Shown here in pieces: positions 35,566 to 44,916 of a stretch of DNA of 64,000 nt (positions within the stretch are counted from its first letter, which is position 1; the number at the start of each line of letters is the position of its first letter). The stretch is from Candidatus Methanoperedens sp. (GTDB taxonomy: Archaea > Halobacteriota > Methanosarcinia > Methanosarcinales > Methanoperedenaceae): the NCBI GenBank assembly GCA_027460525.1, contig JAPZAS010000014.1, positions 23,597 through 87,596 on the forward strand, written 5' to 3'. A program made the position numbers and the translations under genes. The notes below the pieces were generated by a model. The model was given only the letters and a program-made list of their open reading frames with translations. It was not told where the DNA came from and made no database searches.

Positions 35566-35707
35566 CGTGAACATGGGGGCAGTCCTTCAATTATACAATA
35601 ACATTAGCTGAGGACCAAAGACCACAGGAGACACAAAAGAGAATACAATTTTTGCCCAAAATGGCAATCCAGCCGACCTGCAAAAGCAGGCGGCGCCGAT
35701 GTTCACG
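35566..35707 (+). ncRNA. Possible structured RNA in the 35.55-35.78 kb gap
   Basis: CGTGAACAT at 35566-35574 is the exact reverse complement of ATGTTCACG at 35699-35707, and the enclosed region contains a strong hairpin at 35672-35694 (GCCG-A-CCTGC, AAAA loop, GCAGG-CGGC). No protein frame fits. Either strand could be transcribed. Evidence is folding by eye only. Confidence 0.3.
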
Positions 35708-35777
35708 TGTAAACTTACATGACTGCGCATCGTTAAGAGTTAACATTAAATCTTTAACGACTAATATATAAATAGCC

Positions 35778-36098
35778 ATGCAAGCGAATATCAAACCAAT
35801 CATAGAAGAATTCAAAGTCAGAGTCCAAAAATTATATGGAAAAAGATTAAAAAATATCATCCTTTACGGCTCATGGGCAAGAGGCATGGCAAAAGAACAT
35901 TCCGATATCGACCTCGTTGTAATTCTTGAAGGAATGGTTCGCCCTGGAAAAGAAATCGACAGGATGATAGACATAATCACAGACCTTCAACTGAAGTACA
36001 ATGCCCTGATATCCGTGTATCCCGTATCTGAAAAAAAGTACATGACCGTTAAAAGTCCTCTATTGTTAAATATACATAGAGAAGGCATCCCTGCATGA
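35778..36098 (+). CDS. MNT-type nucleotidyltransferase, orphan
   Basis: 106 residues, YGSWARGMAKEHSDIDLVVI (about residues 30-49) with GSxxxG and DxD motifs. A TATA-like atatataaata ends about 15 bases before the ATG. No HEPN gene follows: an overlapping ATG at 36095 opens only 14 codons before a stop, so the partner is lost or never present. Distinct in sequence from the MNT at 34406. Confidence 0.85.
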   Translation: MQANIKPIIEEFKVRVQKLYGKRLKNIILYGSWARGMAKEHSDIDLVVILEGMVRPGKEIDRMIDIITDLQLKYNALISVYPVSEKKYMTVKSPLLLNIHREGIPA

Positions 36099-36196
36099 AA
36101 GAGATAGTTGGCTACTTGGAGAAGAAAGAGATGCTATAAAAAGATCACAACGTAAATATCGAAATCTTTATTGATTTTCAAATACTTCAATCGATT

Positions 36197-36673
36197 ATGT
36201 CCGAAATCCTAATAGTCTATTACTCCCGTTCAGGCAACACGGAAAAGCTCGCAAGAGCAGTCGCAGAGGGCGTGCGCGAAGGCAGAGGAGCTCCAACACT
36301 AAAATCGGTAGATGAAGTTGATATCAATGAACTTCCCAACTATGACGGCATCATAGCAGGCTCTCCGGTCTATTATGGCATGATGGCTGCCGAACTCAAA
36401 AAATTCTTTGACGAATCAGTTGTGGTGAGGAGAAAGCTCTTCAATAAAGTGGGCGCAGCATTTGCCACAGGCGCCCACAGGACAGGAGGAAAGGAGACAA
36501 CGCTCATCTCGATTCTCCAGGCAATGCTCATAGCCGGGCTTGTAGTGGTGGGCGACCCTTTCGAGACTGGCGGGCACTACGGCGCCGCTGGCTCTGACGA
36601 GGTCGGGTTGAAAGAAGGAAGGGCGCTTGGGAAAAGAGTGGCTGAGCTTGCCGAACAATTAATGAAAAAATGA
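36197..36673 (+). CDS. Flavodoxin / WrbA-like FMN protein
   Basis: 158 residues. FMN phosphate loop YYSRSGNTEKLARAVAEG at the N-terminus, GSPVYYGMMAAELKKFFD, ATGAHRTGGKETT and GGHYGAAGSDE, typical of the WrbA/NAD(P)H:quinone oxidoreductase-like flavodoxins though shorter than classic WrbA (about 200). Probably a redox carrier or quinone/oxygen-protection enzyme. Monocistronic or leading the hydrolase gene 19 bases downstream. Confidence 0.88.
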   Translation: MSEILIVYYSRSGNTEKLARAVAEGVREGRGAPTLKSVDEVDINELPNYDGIIAGSPVYYGMMAAELKKFFDESVVVRRKLFNKVGAAFATGAHRTGGKETTLISILQAMLIAGLVVVGDPFETGGHYGAAGSDEVGLKEGRALGKRVAELAEQLMKK

Positions 36674-36692
36674 ACGCAGATTTGCTATAAAA

Positions 36693-37637
36693 ATGAACTC
36701 AAAAAAGCGTCAGCCGAAGACAAAATCAAAGGAAATCGAGAAAAAATCAGGGATAAAATTAAAAATTCTTATTGCCATCATTGGCGCCATTTTACTTCTG
36801 GCTGTTGTTTATTTTCTCTTCGCACAGGGAAGTGATACGTGGACTGTGAGCAAGGATGGTATTCTTTCGTATCCTGAAAACCGGGGTAAAGTTGATGTCA
36901 AAGTGCTTAATACCACCAAGGGAAGCAACTACACCCTTGAAACCATATCTTTTGCAAGCAAGGATTATACAGTAGAGGGACTCCTTCGCATCCCATCCTC
37001 CGACAAAAAAATGCCTGCCGTTGTTATTCTTCCCGGCGCCACAGTTCCGAAGGAAGGAACACAGGGGCTGGCTGAGCTTCTTTCCAATCTCGGATATGCA
37101 AGCCTCGGCATAGAGCAGCGCAACCGCGGTGGTGTGAATCCCCAATACGATTACGAGTTATTCAAAGCTGGAGAAGAGCCCATAGAGCATAAGATGGTGT
37201 TTGATGCCCTGCGTTCAGTGGATGTTTTGAAGCAGGATTCGAGGATCGAAGCTAAGAGGATCGCTATTATCGGAGAAAGCAACGGCGGGCGCTTCGCTAT
37301 TATCGCAGCAGCGATTGACCCCGAAATCGAGGGCGTTATCGGCATCAGCACAAGCGGTTATGACACGGAATCGCAGACTGCAGGTATAAATGATGAAACT
37401 CTTATCAGGTTTTACCGTTCCATAGACCCCGATACCTATCTTGGCTTTCTCCCCCCGCGCAAACTCGTGATGCTGCATTCGGACAATGATAATATTATCC
37501 CTATTGACCTTGCAAAAAAAACCTTTGAAAAGGCAAAAGAGCCGAAACAGTTTTATAACGTAACAACTGGAACACACGGCTTCAGCGAGGGCATGAGAGA
37601 GCCTATTGAGAACGAAATAAGGCAGATGCTTGGATAG
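36693..37637 (+). CDS. Membrane-anchored alpha/beta hydrolase
   Basis: 314 residues. Basic N-terminus then a membrane helix (about residues 22-44), leaving the enzyme domain outside the cell if it acts as a signal anchor. Dienelactone-hydrolase-like core: AVVILPGATVPKEG, nucleophile elbow GESNGG (Ser about 190), LHSDNDNIIP (acid) and GTHGFSEGM (His). Substrate unknown. Start ATG at 36693. Confidence 0.82.
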   Translation: MNSKKRQPKTKSKEIEKKSGIKLKILIAIIGAILLLAVVYFLFAQGSDTWTVSKDGILSYPENRGKVDVKVLNTTKGSNYTLETISFASKDYTVEGLLRIPSSDKKMPAVVILPGATVPKEGTQGLAELLSNLGYASLGIEQRNRGGVNPQYDYELFKAGEEPIEHKMVFDALRSVDVLKQDSRIEAKRIAIIGESNGGRFAIIAAAIDPEIEGVIGISTSGYDTESQTAGINDETLIRFYRSIDPDTYLGFLPPRKLVMLHSDNDNIIPIDLAKKTFEKAKEPKQFYNVTTGTHGFSEGMREPIENEIRQMLG

Positions 37638-37699
37638 TTTCGATTCCAGACGCAAAACCTTAAAATAGCATCGCCTCCAACTTAAATAGGGTGAGTTTT

Positions 37700-39184
37700 T
37701 TGCAGGAATATAAGCTTTTCATAAACGGAGAATGGGTAGAATCGGGCACCGGGGATACGTTCGATGACCTCAATCCCGCAACGCTTGAGCTAATAGGGAA
37801 GATCCATAAAGCATCGGAGGAGGACGTGAATCGTGCGGTGGAAAGCGCGCAGGATGCCTTTGATTCATGGAGCAGCACACCAGCACCAATGCGCGCCAAG
37901 ATACTCTTCCGTGCCTCAAGGGTGCTTGAGGAGAGAAAGGAAGAGCTTTCGCGTTTATTGACCGCTGAGATGGGAAAGGTGCTGGAGGAAGCGCGGGGTG
38001 ATGTCCAGGAAGCCATAGATATAGCGTATTATGCCGCAGGTGAGGGAAGGCGGCTTCTTGGCGAGACCACGCCGTCTGAGCTTCCGGATAAATTCTGCAT
38101 GACGGTTCGAAGACCCATAGGCGTTGTGGGGCTGATTACACCCTGGAATTTCCCACTGGCAATCCCTGCATGGAAGACAATGCCAGCACTTATCTCTGGA
38201 AATACACTGGTGTTGAAACCAGCAAGCGATACCCCTATTATGGCTATCGAGCTTGTAAAGATACTCGCCGAGGCTGGGCTTCCAAAAGGCGTTTTAAATC
38301 TTGTAATGGGCGAAGGGAGCACAGTGGGCAGTGCGATTGTCCATAACAAGAAAATCCGTGCCATATCCTTCACGGGCTCTCTTGCCACGGGCAAATGGAT
38401 ACTCGGGGAGGCGGGCAAGGACATGAAAAGGGTATCACTTGAGCTTGGAGGAAAAAATCCCATTATTGTGATGGACGACGCTGACCTGAACCTTGCCCTT
38501 GATGGCGTGCTGTGGGGAGCATTCGGAACCACAGGACAGCGGTGCACGGCTGCAAGCCGCGTTATTGTGCATGAAAAAATACTGCCCCTATTTGCGAAGA
38601 TGCTTATCGAAAGAGCAGCAAAGCTCAGGCTCGGAAATGGGCTTCTTGAGAATACCGATGTCGGTCCTGTAATTAATAGTTCACAGCTTCAAAAAATCGC
38701 AAAATACGTTGAAATTGGAAAGAATGAAGGCGCCAAACTCGTACTGGGAGGGAAGATTGTTAAACCCCTCCCAGGCTACTTTTTCGAGCCAACGATATTT
38801 ACGGACGTTACACCTGAAATGCGGATAGCCAGCGAGGAGATATTCGGTCCTGTCGTGTCCTTGCTCAGCGCTGGCAGTCTTGACGAGGCAGTACGGATCG
38901 CCAACTCCGTGGAATACGGGCTTTCATCCTCGATCTATACAGAGAACATGAAAAATGCCTTCAGGGCGATTGAAAAAATAGAAGCAGGTATCACGTACAT
39001 AAATGCAAGCACCATAGGCGCTGAGATTCACCTACCTTTTGGCGGGGTGAAATCCACAGGAAACGGGACGCGCGAAGCCGGAACAACAGCGATAGACGAG
39101 TTCACGGAGTTAAAAACTGTTTATATCGATTACAGCGGAAAACTCCAGAAGGCGCAGATAGATATAGAACAGGAGGAACTATGA
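37700..39184 (+). CDS. NAD(P)-dependent aldehyde dehydrogenase
   Basis: 494 residues from the TTG at 37700, five bases after GGGTGA; a GTG at 37691 would add three residues and overlap that site. GLITPWNFPLAIPAWK, LELGGKNP (catalytic Glu), TTGQRCTAASR (catalytic Cys), EEIFGPVVSLL. Closest in character to succinate-semialdehyde or lactaldehyde dehydrogenases. The stop overlaps the following class III aminotransferase by four bases, a GabD/GabT-like arrangement suggesting omega-amino acid breakdown or, in reverse, synthesis. Confidence 0.92.
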   Translation: MQEYKLFINGEWVESGTGDTFDDLNPATLELIGKIHKASEEDVNRAVESAQDAFDSWSSTPAPMRAKILFRASRVLEERKEELSRLLTAEMGKVLEEARGDVQEAIDIAYYAAGEGRRLLGETTPSELPDKFCMTVRRPIGVVGLITPWNFPLAIPAWKTMPALISGNTLVLKPASDTPIMAIELVKILAEAGLPKGVLNLVMGEGSTVGSAIVHNKKIRAISFTGSLATGKWILGEAGKDMKRVSLELGGKNPIIVMDDADLNLALDGVLWGAFGTTGQRCTAASRVIVHEKILPLFAKMLIERAAKLRLGNGLLENTDVGPVINSSQLQKIAKYVEIGKNEGAKLVLGGKIVKPLPGYFFEPTIFTDVTPEMRIASEEIFGPVVSLLSAGSLDEAVRIANSVEYGLSSSIYTENMKNAFRAIEKIEAGITYINASTIGAEIHLPFGGVKSTGNGTREAGTTAIDEFTELKTVYIDYSGKLQKAQIDIEQEEL

Positions 39185-40461
39185 AAATAAAAAGCCAGAA
39201 ATCAAAAGAAATCATAAGGCGCGATAATAAGGTGGTATCCCCATCCCTCACGCGCTCGTATGAATTGGTGGTTGACCGCGCCGAGGGCTCAACCATATTC
39301 GATATTGACGGCAATGCTTACATCGATTTTGCGGCAAGTGTGGCTGTCATGAATATCGGGTATAATTGTAAGAAGGTAAAGGAAGCGGTCTGCGCCCAGA
39401 TGGAAAAAATGGTTCACTGCGGTTTCTCGGATTTTTATTCTGAGATGCCCGTGAGACTATCCGAGAAACTCTGCGATATGGCGGGGTATGAGAAGGTGTT
39501 TCTCTCAAATTCAGGGGCAGAGGCAGTTGAAGCTGCCATGAAGCTTGCATTCTGGTACACGAAGAAAAGCAGCATGCTTGCCTTCTACCGTGCCTTCCAC
39601 GGCAGGACGCTTGGTGCGCTCTCTCTAACGAGTTCAAAAATCAAGCACAAGGAGCATTTCCCCTCGCTTCGCGTTGTGCACTCACATTATGCATACTGCT
39701 ACCGCTGCCCTCTTAACCTTGAATACCCGCAATGCGGAATCTCATGCGCCCTGGAAATAGAACGCACTCTCTTCAAAAGGGAACTCTCGCCAAAGGATAC
39801 GGCTGCCATCGTGATCGAGCCCATACAGGGGGAAGGCGGGTTCATCGTTCCGCCGCCCGAGTTTCATAAGGAGATTAGAAGGATATGTGATGAGAACGAC
39901 GTGCTTCTGATTGCGGATGAAATCCAGAGCGGGGGTTTCCGCACCGGGAAATTCATGGCAATGGAGAACTTCGACGTGAGAGCCGATATTGTGTGCATGT
40001 CAAAGTCCATAGGCGGAGGCATACCTCTTGGCGCCACGCTGTCAAGCAGCGAGATAATGAGCTGGCCCCCCGGAGCCCATGCCAACACCTTTGGGGGCAA
40101 CCTGCTTGCGGCTGCAGGAGGGCTTGCCACGCTTGAGTTCATGGAAAGCCGCAGGCTCGGTGAAAAGGCAGTTGAAAAAGGAAATTACATGCAGAAGTGC
40201 CTGAATGAACTCAAAGATGAATATCCCGTAATCGGGGATGTAAGAGGTATAGGTCTCATGATAGGCGTGGAACTTGTAAAAGCCAATAAAGACCCGGCGA
40301 TCGAAGAACGTGAAGCCATAGTCAAAAAAGCGCTGGACGGCGGATTGATATTGCTTCCAGCAGGGGATTCGGTCATAAGGTTCGTTCCGCCTTTGATTAT
40401 AAAAAAGAATGAGATTGATAAAGGGCTTGAGATATTTGAGAATGCCCTCAAAACGAGTTGA
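39181..40461 (+). CDS. Class III omega-aminotransferase
   Basis: 426 residues. SNSGAEAVEAAMKLA, AFHGRTLGALSLT, EPIQGEGGF, ADEIQSGGFRTG, PLP lysine in MSKSIGGGIPLGA, and HANTFGGNLLAAAGG. Family includes 4-aminobutyrate and acetylornithine aminotransferases. The unusual CYRCPLNLEYPQCGISC insertion (about residues 170-190) has four cysteines, as seen in some archaeal GabT-like enzymes, and might bind metal. Coupled to the aldehyde dehydrogenase gene. Ends 20 bases before the promoter of the small RNA candidate at 40514. Confidence 0.9.
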   Translation: MKIKSQKSKEIIRRDNKVVSPSLTRSYELVVDRAEGSTIFDIDGNAYIDFAASVAVMNIGYNCKKVKEAVCAQMEKMVHCGFSDFYSEMPVRLSEKLCDMAGYEKVFLSNSGAEAVEAAMKLAFWYTKKSSMLAFYRAFHGRTLGALSLTSSKIKHKEHFPSLRVVHSHYAYCYRCPLNLEYPQCGISCALEIERTLFKRELSPKDTAAIVIEPIQGEGGFIVPPPEFHKEIRRICDENDVLLIADEIQSGGFRTGKFMAMENFDVRADIVCMSKSIGGGIPLGATLSSSEIMSWPPGAHANTFGGNLLAAAGGLATLEFMESRRLGEKAVEKGNYMQKCLNELKDEYPVIGDVRGIGLMIGVELVKANKDPAIEEREAIVKKALDGGLILLPAGDSVIRFVPPLIIKKNEIDKGLEIFENALKTS

Positions 40462-40480
40462 GTTTACACATAGCGTAAAC

Positions 40481-40510
40481 TTTAAATACTTTCGTTCGTA
40501 TATATACGAA
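40481..40510 (+). promoter_or_regulatory. TATA box and TTCG-N8-CGAA box of small RNA candidate A
   Basis: TATA sequence TTTAAATAC at 40481-40489, then a perfect 16-base palindrome TTCGTATATATACGAA at 40495-40510 between the TATA box and the expected transcript start near 40511-40516. The palindrome fits TTCGTA-N4-TACGAA, the MsvR box as I remember it, exactly. Copy B has the same layout at 62991-63019. Confidence 0.7.
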
Positions 40511-40513
40511 TTG

Positions 40514-40567
40514 TAGTGGGCAGTAAAATATTTTTTTACATACCACCATAATCCCCGCTGCCCACTA
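40514..40567 (+). ncRNA. Small structured RNA candidate, copy A
   Basis: A perfect ten-pair stem, TAGTGGGCAG (40514-40523) with CTGCCCACTA (40558-40567), closes a 34-base loop containing a T-run and CCACCATAATCCC. Copy B at 63024-63076 keeps the loop motif, but stem pairs 4 and 5 change together (T-A to C-G, G-C to A-T) and pair 2 becomes G-T, so structure is conserved beyond sequence. A T-rich stretch at 40575-40579 could terminate it. It has its own promoter and lies between converging protein genes, so it is not a leader of a downstream gene. Confidence 0.65.
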
Positions 40568-40572
40568 TCCTC

Positions 40573-41583
40573 CTATTTTTCAAGTACACAAATCCGCCGT
40601 GTAAGGCTCTTATGCACCCTTTGCATATGCATTTCGATTAATCTGAAGCCTGCTTCCTGTACGATATCTTCAATTTCCCGTTCAGAAACAAAGACAGCTC
40701 GTTTTCCCTTTTTCAAGACGCGGAAAATCTCGTCTAATGAATTGGCAAGTAAATGCTCAATAGATTCAGCCTTGATTGCCGCAGACCTGCCGTAAGGCGG
40801 GTCGGTGACAACTGCGTCCATGCTGTCATTCCGAAGCGCCAGGCGGCATGCGTCCTGATAAAATAGGGAATAATTTACATCGTAGTAATCAAGGTTCATT
40901 CTGGCGCCCAGCAGCAGTTTTCGCTGCACTTCTCCGCCCACGACCTTCATACCCAAAAGCCCTGCCTCGATGAGAATACCTCCTGTCCCGCAGAAAGGGT
41001 CCAATAGATACTCTCCCGGCTTTGCTATGTTCACAAGTGCCCTCGCAACTCTCGGCATCAGCACTCCGGGATAAAAAAATGGCCTGTAATGGGGTTTTCG
41101 CGCCTCGTAAGTACCCCTGTCGATCGAAGCTGCAATATACCCGAATATGCTACTTTCTTCCGTAAGCAGCACCCTGAACTGTATCCTGGGATTTTTAAGG
41201 TCGGCATGAAATCCTTTTCTATAAAAAATCCCGCCAAGCTGCTTTTCCATCGATTCCGTGTTTATTCTGGAATATTCTTTTATGCGCCTTACCCTGATGC
41301 TGTACGTTCCCTCAACGTCCACAGGAGAGCTATTCACGAGAAGAAGTATGTCTTTCTCATCATCCCCTGCGATGCCCAGGACTTTGATGATATGGTGGGT
41401 CATGGAAAGCCTATTTGAGAGAACGTTAATAATGCTGTCTGCGTTATTCTTTAAATCAATAACCAGACACAAATCAAATGAGAAATGAATCTTGAAATCA
41501 GCTTTTAGAGACTCAAGACATGCGATTACTTCAGATTTTGGAAGCGTGCCGTGCTCACCCGAAAGTTCAAATGCCAGCAACAT
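40573..41583 (-). CDS. tRNA (guanine10-N2)-dimethyltransferase, THUMP type
   Basis: 336 residues. An N-terminal THUMP-type RNA-binding region (about residues 1-150) is followed by a methyltransferase core: DPFCGTGGILIEAGLLG (motif I, about 190-206), GGEVQRKLLLGAR, and catalytic TDPPYGRSAA (motif IV). Matches archaeal Trm-G10 enzymes that make N2,N2-dimethylguanosine at position 10 of tRNA. Five bases separate it from truA upstream, giving a tRNA-modification operon read leftward. Confidence 0.9.
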   Translation of the reverse strand: MLLAFELSGEHGTLPKSEVIACLESLKADFKIHFSFDLCLVIDLKNNADSIINVLSNRLSMTHHIIKVLGIAGDDEKDILLLVNSSPVDVEGTYSIRVRRIKEYSRINTESMEKQLGGIFYRKGFHADLKNPRIQFRVLLTEESSIFGYIAASIDRGTYEARKPHYRPFFYPGVLMPRVARALVNIAKPGEYLLDPFCGTGGILIEAGLLGMKVVGGEVQRKLLLGARMNLDYYDVNYSLFYQDACRLALRNDSMDAVVTDPPYGRSAAIKAESIEHLLANSLDEIFRVLKKGKRAVFVSEREIEDIVQEAGFRLIEMHMQRVHKSLTRRICVLEK

Positions 41584-41588
41584 AACTA

Positions 41589-42398
41589 TTATACTGTCAT
41601 GCTGTCCTTAAATTCTCTTAGCATTTCAGCCATAACCCCATGCATTAAAAATCGTTCCTCAAGGTTCTCGGACATTACTTTTTTGGCGTATGCATCCTCA
41701 TCCCAGATTATATTCTCATATTCCACATTCCTGAAAACGAGTCCGTAAGCCGGGGCAGGTTCAAGTCCCTCTGTAAACGCCTTCGGGTTAAGCATCTGTT
41801 CAAGCCAACGCATATCACGTGCGCCGCTGCCTACCATTTTCAGCGCCGTAGCTATCTTTCTTACCATGTGCCAGAGGAAATAGTCCGCCCTGATATCTAT
41901 TACGGTGAATTCTTTCTCCTCATGAATATCTATTTTCTCTATTTTGCATAAGCTTGTTCTTCCATTCTCTGGCGTGGAAAAATTCGAAAAATCGTGTTTT
42001 CCTTTTAACAGACTTGCAGCGTTCATAAGCAGGGAGATGTCATATTTCCCGGGCATGATATACCTGTACTCCCGATACCTGGCATGGCGGCGCGGGTCGA
42101 AGTTTGAAGGAACTTCAGCTCCTGCCCATGTCCAGATTGCTGAGGGGAGCTCGCTGTTGATTGCTCTTGGTATAGCCACATCGCTATTATCGGTATCAAA
42201 CGCTATCACCTGACCGAGTGCATGAACCCCTTTATCAGTCCTTCCGGCAGCGATATAGTTGGCTTCGTGCGGATTATTGATGACTTTTAGTTCACGAAGA
42301 GCCCTGAAAAGTTCACCTTCTATGGTTTTAACATCGGGCTGAACCTGGAAGCCGTGGTATTCAGTGCCGATGTATGCTACTTTCAGGGCGATTCGCAT
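41589..42398 (-). CDS. truA: tRNA pseudouridine synthase A
   Basis: Forms pseudouridine at positions 38-40 of tRNA. 269 residues from the ATG at 42398 (MRIALKVAYIG), which begins the conserved fold; a longer frame to 42464 adds a non-conserved extension. A reverse-strand TATA (AATATTTATAC, about 42418-42430) roughly 25 bases upstream supports a leaderless start at 42398. Catalytic aspartate in AAGRTDKGVHA, with FHARFDAxxR-like NFDPRRHARYREYRY and MVRKIATAL. Operon with the tRNA G10 methyltransferase. Confidence 0.94.
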   Translation of the reverse strand: MRIALKVAYIGTEYHGFQVQPDVKTIEGELFRALRELKVINNPHEANYIAAGRTDKGVHALGQVIAFDTDNSDVAIPRAINSELPSAIWTWAGAEVPSNFDPRRHARYREYRYIMPGKYDISLLMNAASLLKGKHDFSNFSTPENGRTSLCKIEKIDIHEEKEFTVIDIRADYFLWHMVRKIATALKMVGSGARDMRWLEQMLNPKAFTEGLEPAPAYGLVFRNVEYENIIWDEDAYAKKVMSENLEERFLMHGVMAEMLREFKDSMTV

Positions 42399-42504
42399 GG
42401 GGATTAATTGGTAGATAGATGTATAAATATTCGTTAAAAACTGAAGTATAACAAATGTTATCATGTTTTGAGGCTTTCATAAACAAGAATTTCAGGTGAA
42501 ACCC

Positions 42505-43434
42505 ATGCCAAAAATCACAGTCATCGGCGCCGGCGCAGTCGGCGCAACCGCAGCGCAAAGAATCGTAGAAAAAGAACTCGGGGACGTTGTCCTTACTGAC
42601 ATAGTCGAAGGTCTGCCGCAGGGCAAGGCGCTTGACATCTTGGAAGCAGGTCCCCTTTTTGGTTACGACTCGAAGATAACAGGCACGAACGATTACAGGG
42701 ATATCGAAGGCTCGGATGTAGTGGTCATCACAGCCGGAATAGCAAGAAAACCAGGCATGACCCGCGAAGACCTGCTGAAGATAAATACAAAGATAATCAG
42801 GGAAGTATCGCAGAACATAGCAAGATACGCGCCGAATTCGATAGTCATCACGGTCACAAACCCGCTCGACATAATGACCTATGTCACCATGAAGACCACG
42901 GGCTTTCCACCTTCGCGCGTTTTCGGGATGAGCGGCGTGCTTGATTCGGGCAGGTTTGCCGCGTTTATCGCAATGGAGCTTGGCTGCTCTGCGCGGGATA
43001 TAAATGCCATGGTTCTCGGGGGGCATGGCGATACCATGGTACCCCTGCCCCGGTTCACCACGGTCTCGGGCGTCCCGATCACAGAGTTGATGCCGGAAAA
43101 AACCATCCAGCGCCTCGTTGAGAGGACTGTTAACGGCGGGGCTGAGATTGTTAATCTCCTGAAAACGGGAAGCGCCTTCTATGCGCCCTCTGCTGCAGTG
43201 ACCAACATGGTGGAAGCGGTGGTAAAGGATACAAAACGGATTCTGCCAGTGTGCGCCCTTCTCAATGGTGAGTACGGCGGGAAGGATATTTATCTCGGCG
43301 TTCCTGTGAAGCTGGGGAGGCGAGGTGTGGAAGAGATTATAGAGCTAAAACTCACCGAGGAGGAGAAAAAAGCCCTTGATAGGTCAGCAGACGCTGTTAG
43401 CCAAGGAATAGCATCGCTTTCAGGCTTAGCCTGA
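42505..43434 (+). CDS. mdh: Malate dehydrogenase (LDH-like type)
   Basis: 309 residues. NAD loop VIGAGAVGATAA, substrate arginines in ARKPGMTREDLL, TNPLDIMTYV, SGVLDSGRF, and catalytic GGHGDTMVPL (His). The ATG at 42505 follows AGGTGA at 42494-42499; the GTG at 42496 lies within that site. Interconverts malate and oxaloacetate, linking the partial TCA cycle to the pyruvate/oxoacid enzymes. Confidence 0.95.
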   Translation: MPKITVIGAGAVGATAAQRIVEKELGDVVLTDIVEGLPQGKALDILEAGPLFGYDSKITGTNDYRDIEGSDVVVITAGIARKPGMTREDLLKINTKIIREVSQNIARYAPNSIVITVTNPLDIMTYVTMKTTGFPPSRVFGMSGVLDSGRFAAFIAMELGCSARDINAMVLGGHGDTMVPLPRFTTVSGVPITELMPEKTIQRLVERTVNGGAEIVNLLKTGSAFYAPSAAVTNMVEAVVKDTKRILPVCALLNGEYGGKDIYLGVPVKLGRRGVEEIIELKLTEEEKKALDRSADAVSQGIASLSGLA

Positions 43435-43497
43435 TAATCTGCGAAAAAGATATAAGCAAGCCGTATGAATAGATGGTATATCCCACGAGGTAAAACA

Positions 43498-43785
43498 TTG
43501 AATCTCACAATCCAACCCATCGGCGTGATTAAAAAATCCAATTCAGGATTAACTGATGTGTTAATATACTCTGATTTCGAACAAATCCTTGGAAACATCA
43601 TGGAAAAATTCGAAAAAGGCACCAAGGTGCTGATTGTACATAAGAACGGTGAATCAAAAGATAAACACCAGGTCAAGGTTTCGGCAGGTGAGTTAATCAA
43701 CCGCAAAGGCAATCTTCTTATCGTAAAAGGCATCGAAGCTGATAATGATTCTGTAATAGATGTCAGATTGAGCAATGAGCTCTGA
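43498..43785 (+). CDS. Hypothetical protein upstream of fen
   Basis: 95 residues from TTG 43498, chosen for the gaggt site at 43487-43491; an ATG at 43465 is further from any ribosome site. A beta-rich, charged small protein (IQPIGVIKKSNSGLTDVLI, GTKVLIVHKNG). The opening loosely recalls TsaA/TrmO proteins but the rest does not. 12 bases before fen on the same strand. Confidence 0.6.
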   Translation: MNLTIQPIGVIKKSNSGLTDVLIYSDFEQILGNIMEKFEKGTKVLIVHKNGESKDKHQVKVSAGELINRKGNLLIVKGIEADNDSVIDVRLSNEL

Positions 43786-43797
43786 TCCGGGGAAGAT

Positions 43798-44811
43798 ATG
43801 GGGGTTGACCTTGGAGACCTCTTCAACAAAAAGGAAATAGAGCTTTCAGACCTGAAAGGGAAAGTAATTGCCGTAGATGCGTACAATACCCTTTACCAGT
43901 TCCTGAGTATCATCCGCCAGCGCGACGGAACGCCGCTTATTGATTCCCACGGCGAAATAACGTCACATCTTTCAGGTTTTTTGTACAGGACAACCAATCT
44001 TGTAGAGGAGGGCATAAAGCCTGTATTTGTTTTTGACGGAGCGCCGCCCCTGTTTAAAAATACCACGATCGAGGAACGCAAAAAAATACGGATAGAAGCT
44101 TTTGAGAGATGGGAAGAAGCAAAAGCAGCGGGTGGTGAGGATGCCTTCAAACATGCCCAGGCGTCATCCCGTATTGGCGGGAATATGATAGAGGATGCCA
44201 AGCTCCTGCTCGGGTTCATGGGTATTCCTGTCGTCCAGGCGCCTTCCGAAGGTGAGGCTCAGGCTGCATCCATGGTACGGAATAACGATGCTTATGCAGC
44301 TGGTTCGCAGGACTATGATGCCCTGCTGTTCGGTGCATCCATCGTTGTCAGGAACCTCGCTGTAACAGGGAAAAGAAAGCTTCCGGGGAAAAGCGTGTAT
44401 GTTGATGTAAAACCTGAACTTATAGAGCTGGAAAAAGGGCTTCTTGATCTTGAAATTTCAGGAGAACAATTAGTAGATATTGGAATTCTTGTGGGAACGG
44501 ATTATAATGAAGGTATAAAGGGTATTGGTCCAAAGAAAGCCCTGAAATTGATAAAGAAGCACGGCAGCATCGAAGGGGCGCTTGATGAGTTGAACACCGG
44601 GATAAAAAACCTGGCAGAAATAAGAACGCTATTCCTCCATCCGGATGTGGCTTCGGATTATGAACTTAAATGGAAGAAACCGGATGCACAGGCAATAGTG
44701 AAGTTTCTCTGCGCAGAGCATGATTTCTCCGAGGCACGCGTATCAAAGGCTGCTGAGCGCTTACTTCTGGCTTCGGATGAAGGTCAGAAAACGCTTGATA
44801 AGTGGTTTTAA
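43798..44811 (+). CDS. fen: Flap endonuclease 1
   Basis: Structure-specific 5' nuclease that removes Okazaki flaps. 337 residues. N-terminal [23 protein letters not shown] (metal Asp), [17 protein letters not shown] (metal Glu pair), [11 protein letters not shown], the helix-hairpin-helix [18 protein letters not shown], and a C-terminal PCNA-interacting peptide QKTLDKWF. A gggaagat site precedes the ATG. With polC it is the second replication gene in the window. Confidence 0.96.
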   Translation: MGVDLGDLFNKKEIELSDLKGKVIAVDAYNTLYQFLSIIRQRDGTPLIDSHGEITSHLSGFLYRTTNLVEEGIKPVFVFDGAPPLFKNTTIEERKKIRIEAFERWEEAKAAGGEDAFKHAQASSRIGGNMIEDAKLLLGFMGIPVVQAPSEGEAQAASMVRNNDAYAAGSQDYDALLFGASIVVRNLAVTGKRKLPGKSVYVDVKPELIELEKGLLDLEISGEQLVDIGILVGTDYNEGIKGIGPKKALKLIKKHGSIEGALDELNTGIKNLAEIRTLFLHPDVASDYELKWKKPDAQAIVKFLCAEHDFSEARVSKAAERLLLASDEGQKTLDKWF

Positions 44812-44916
44812 CCATCTCCTTCATAAAAATCCAACCCATATAATAATCAAAAAGCAGGGTATTGCTGCACTTGCCTGACCAATATTTATAACGGTTAAAA
44901 GTTCTAACCATATATC

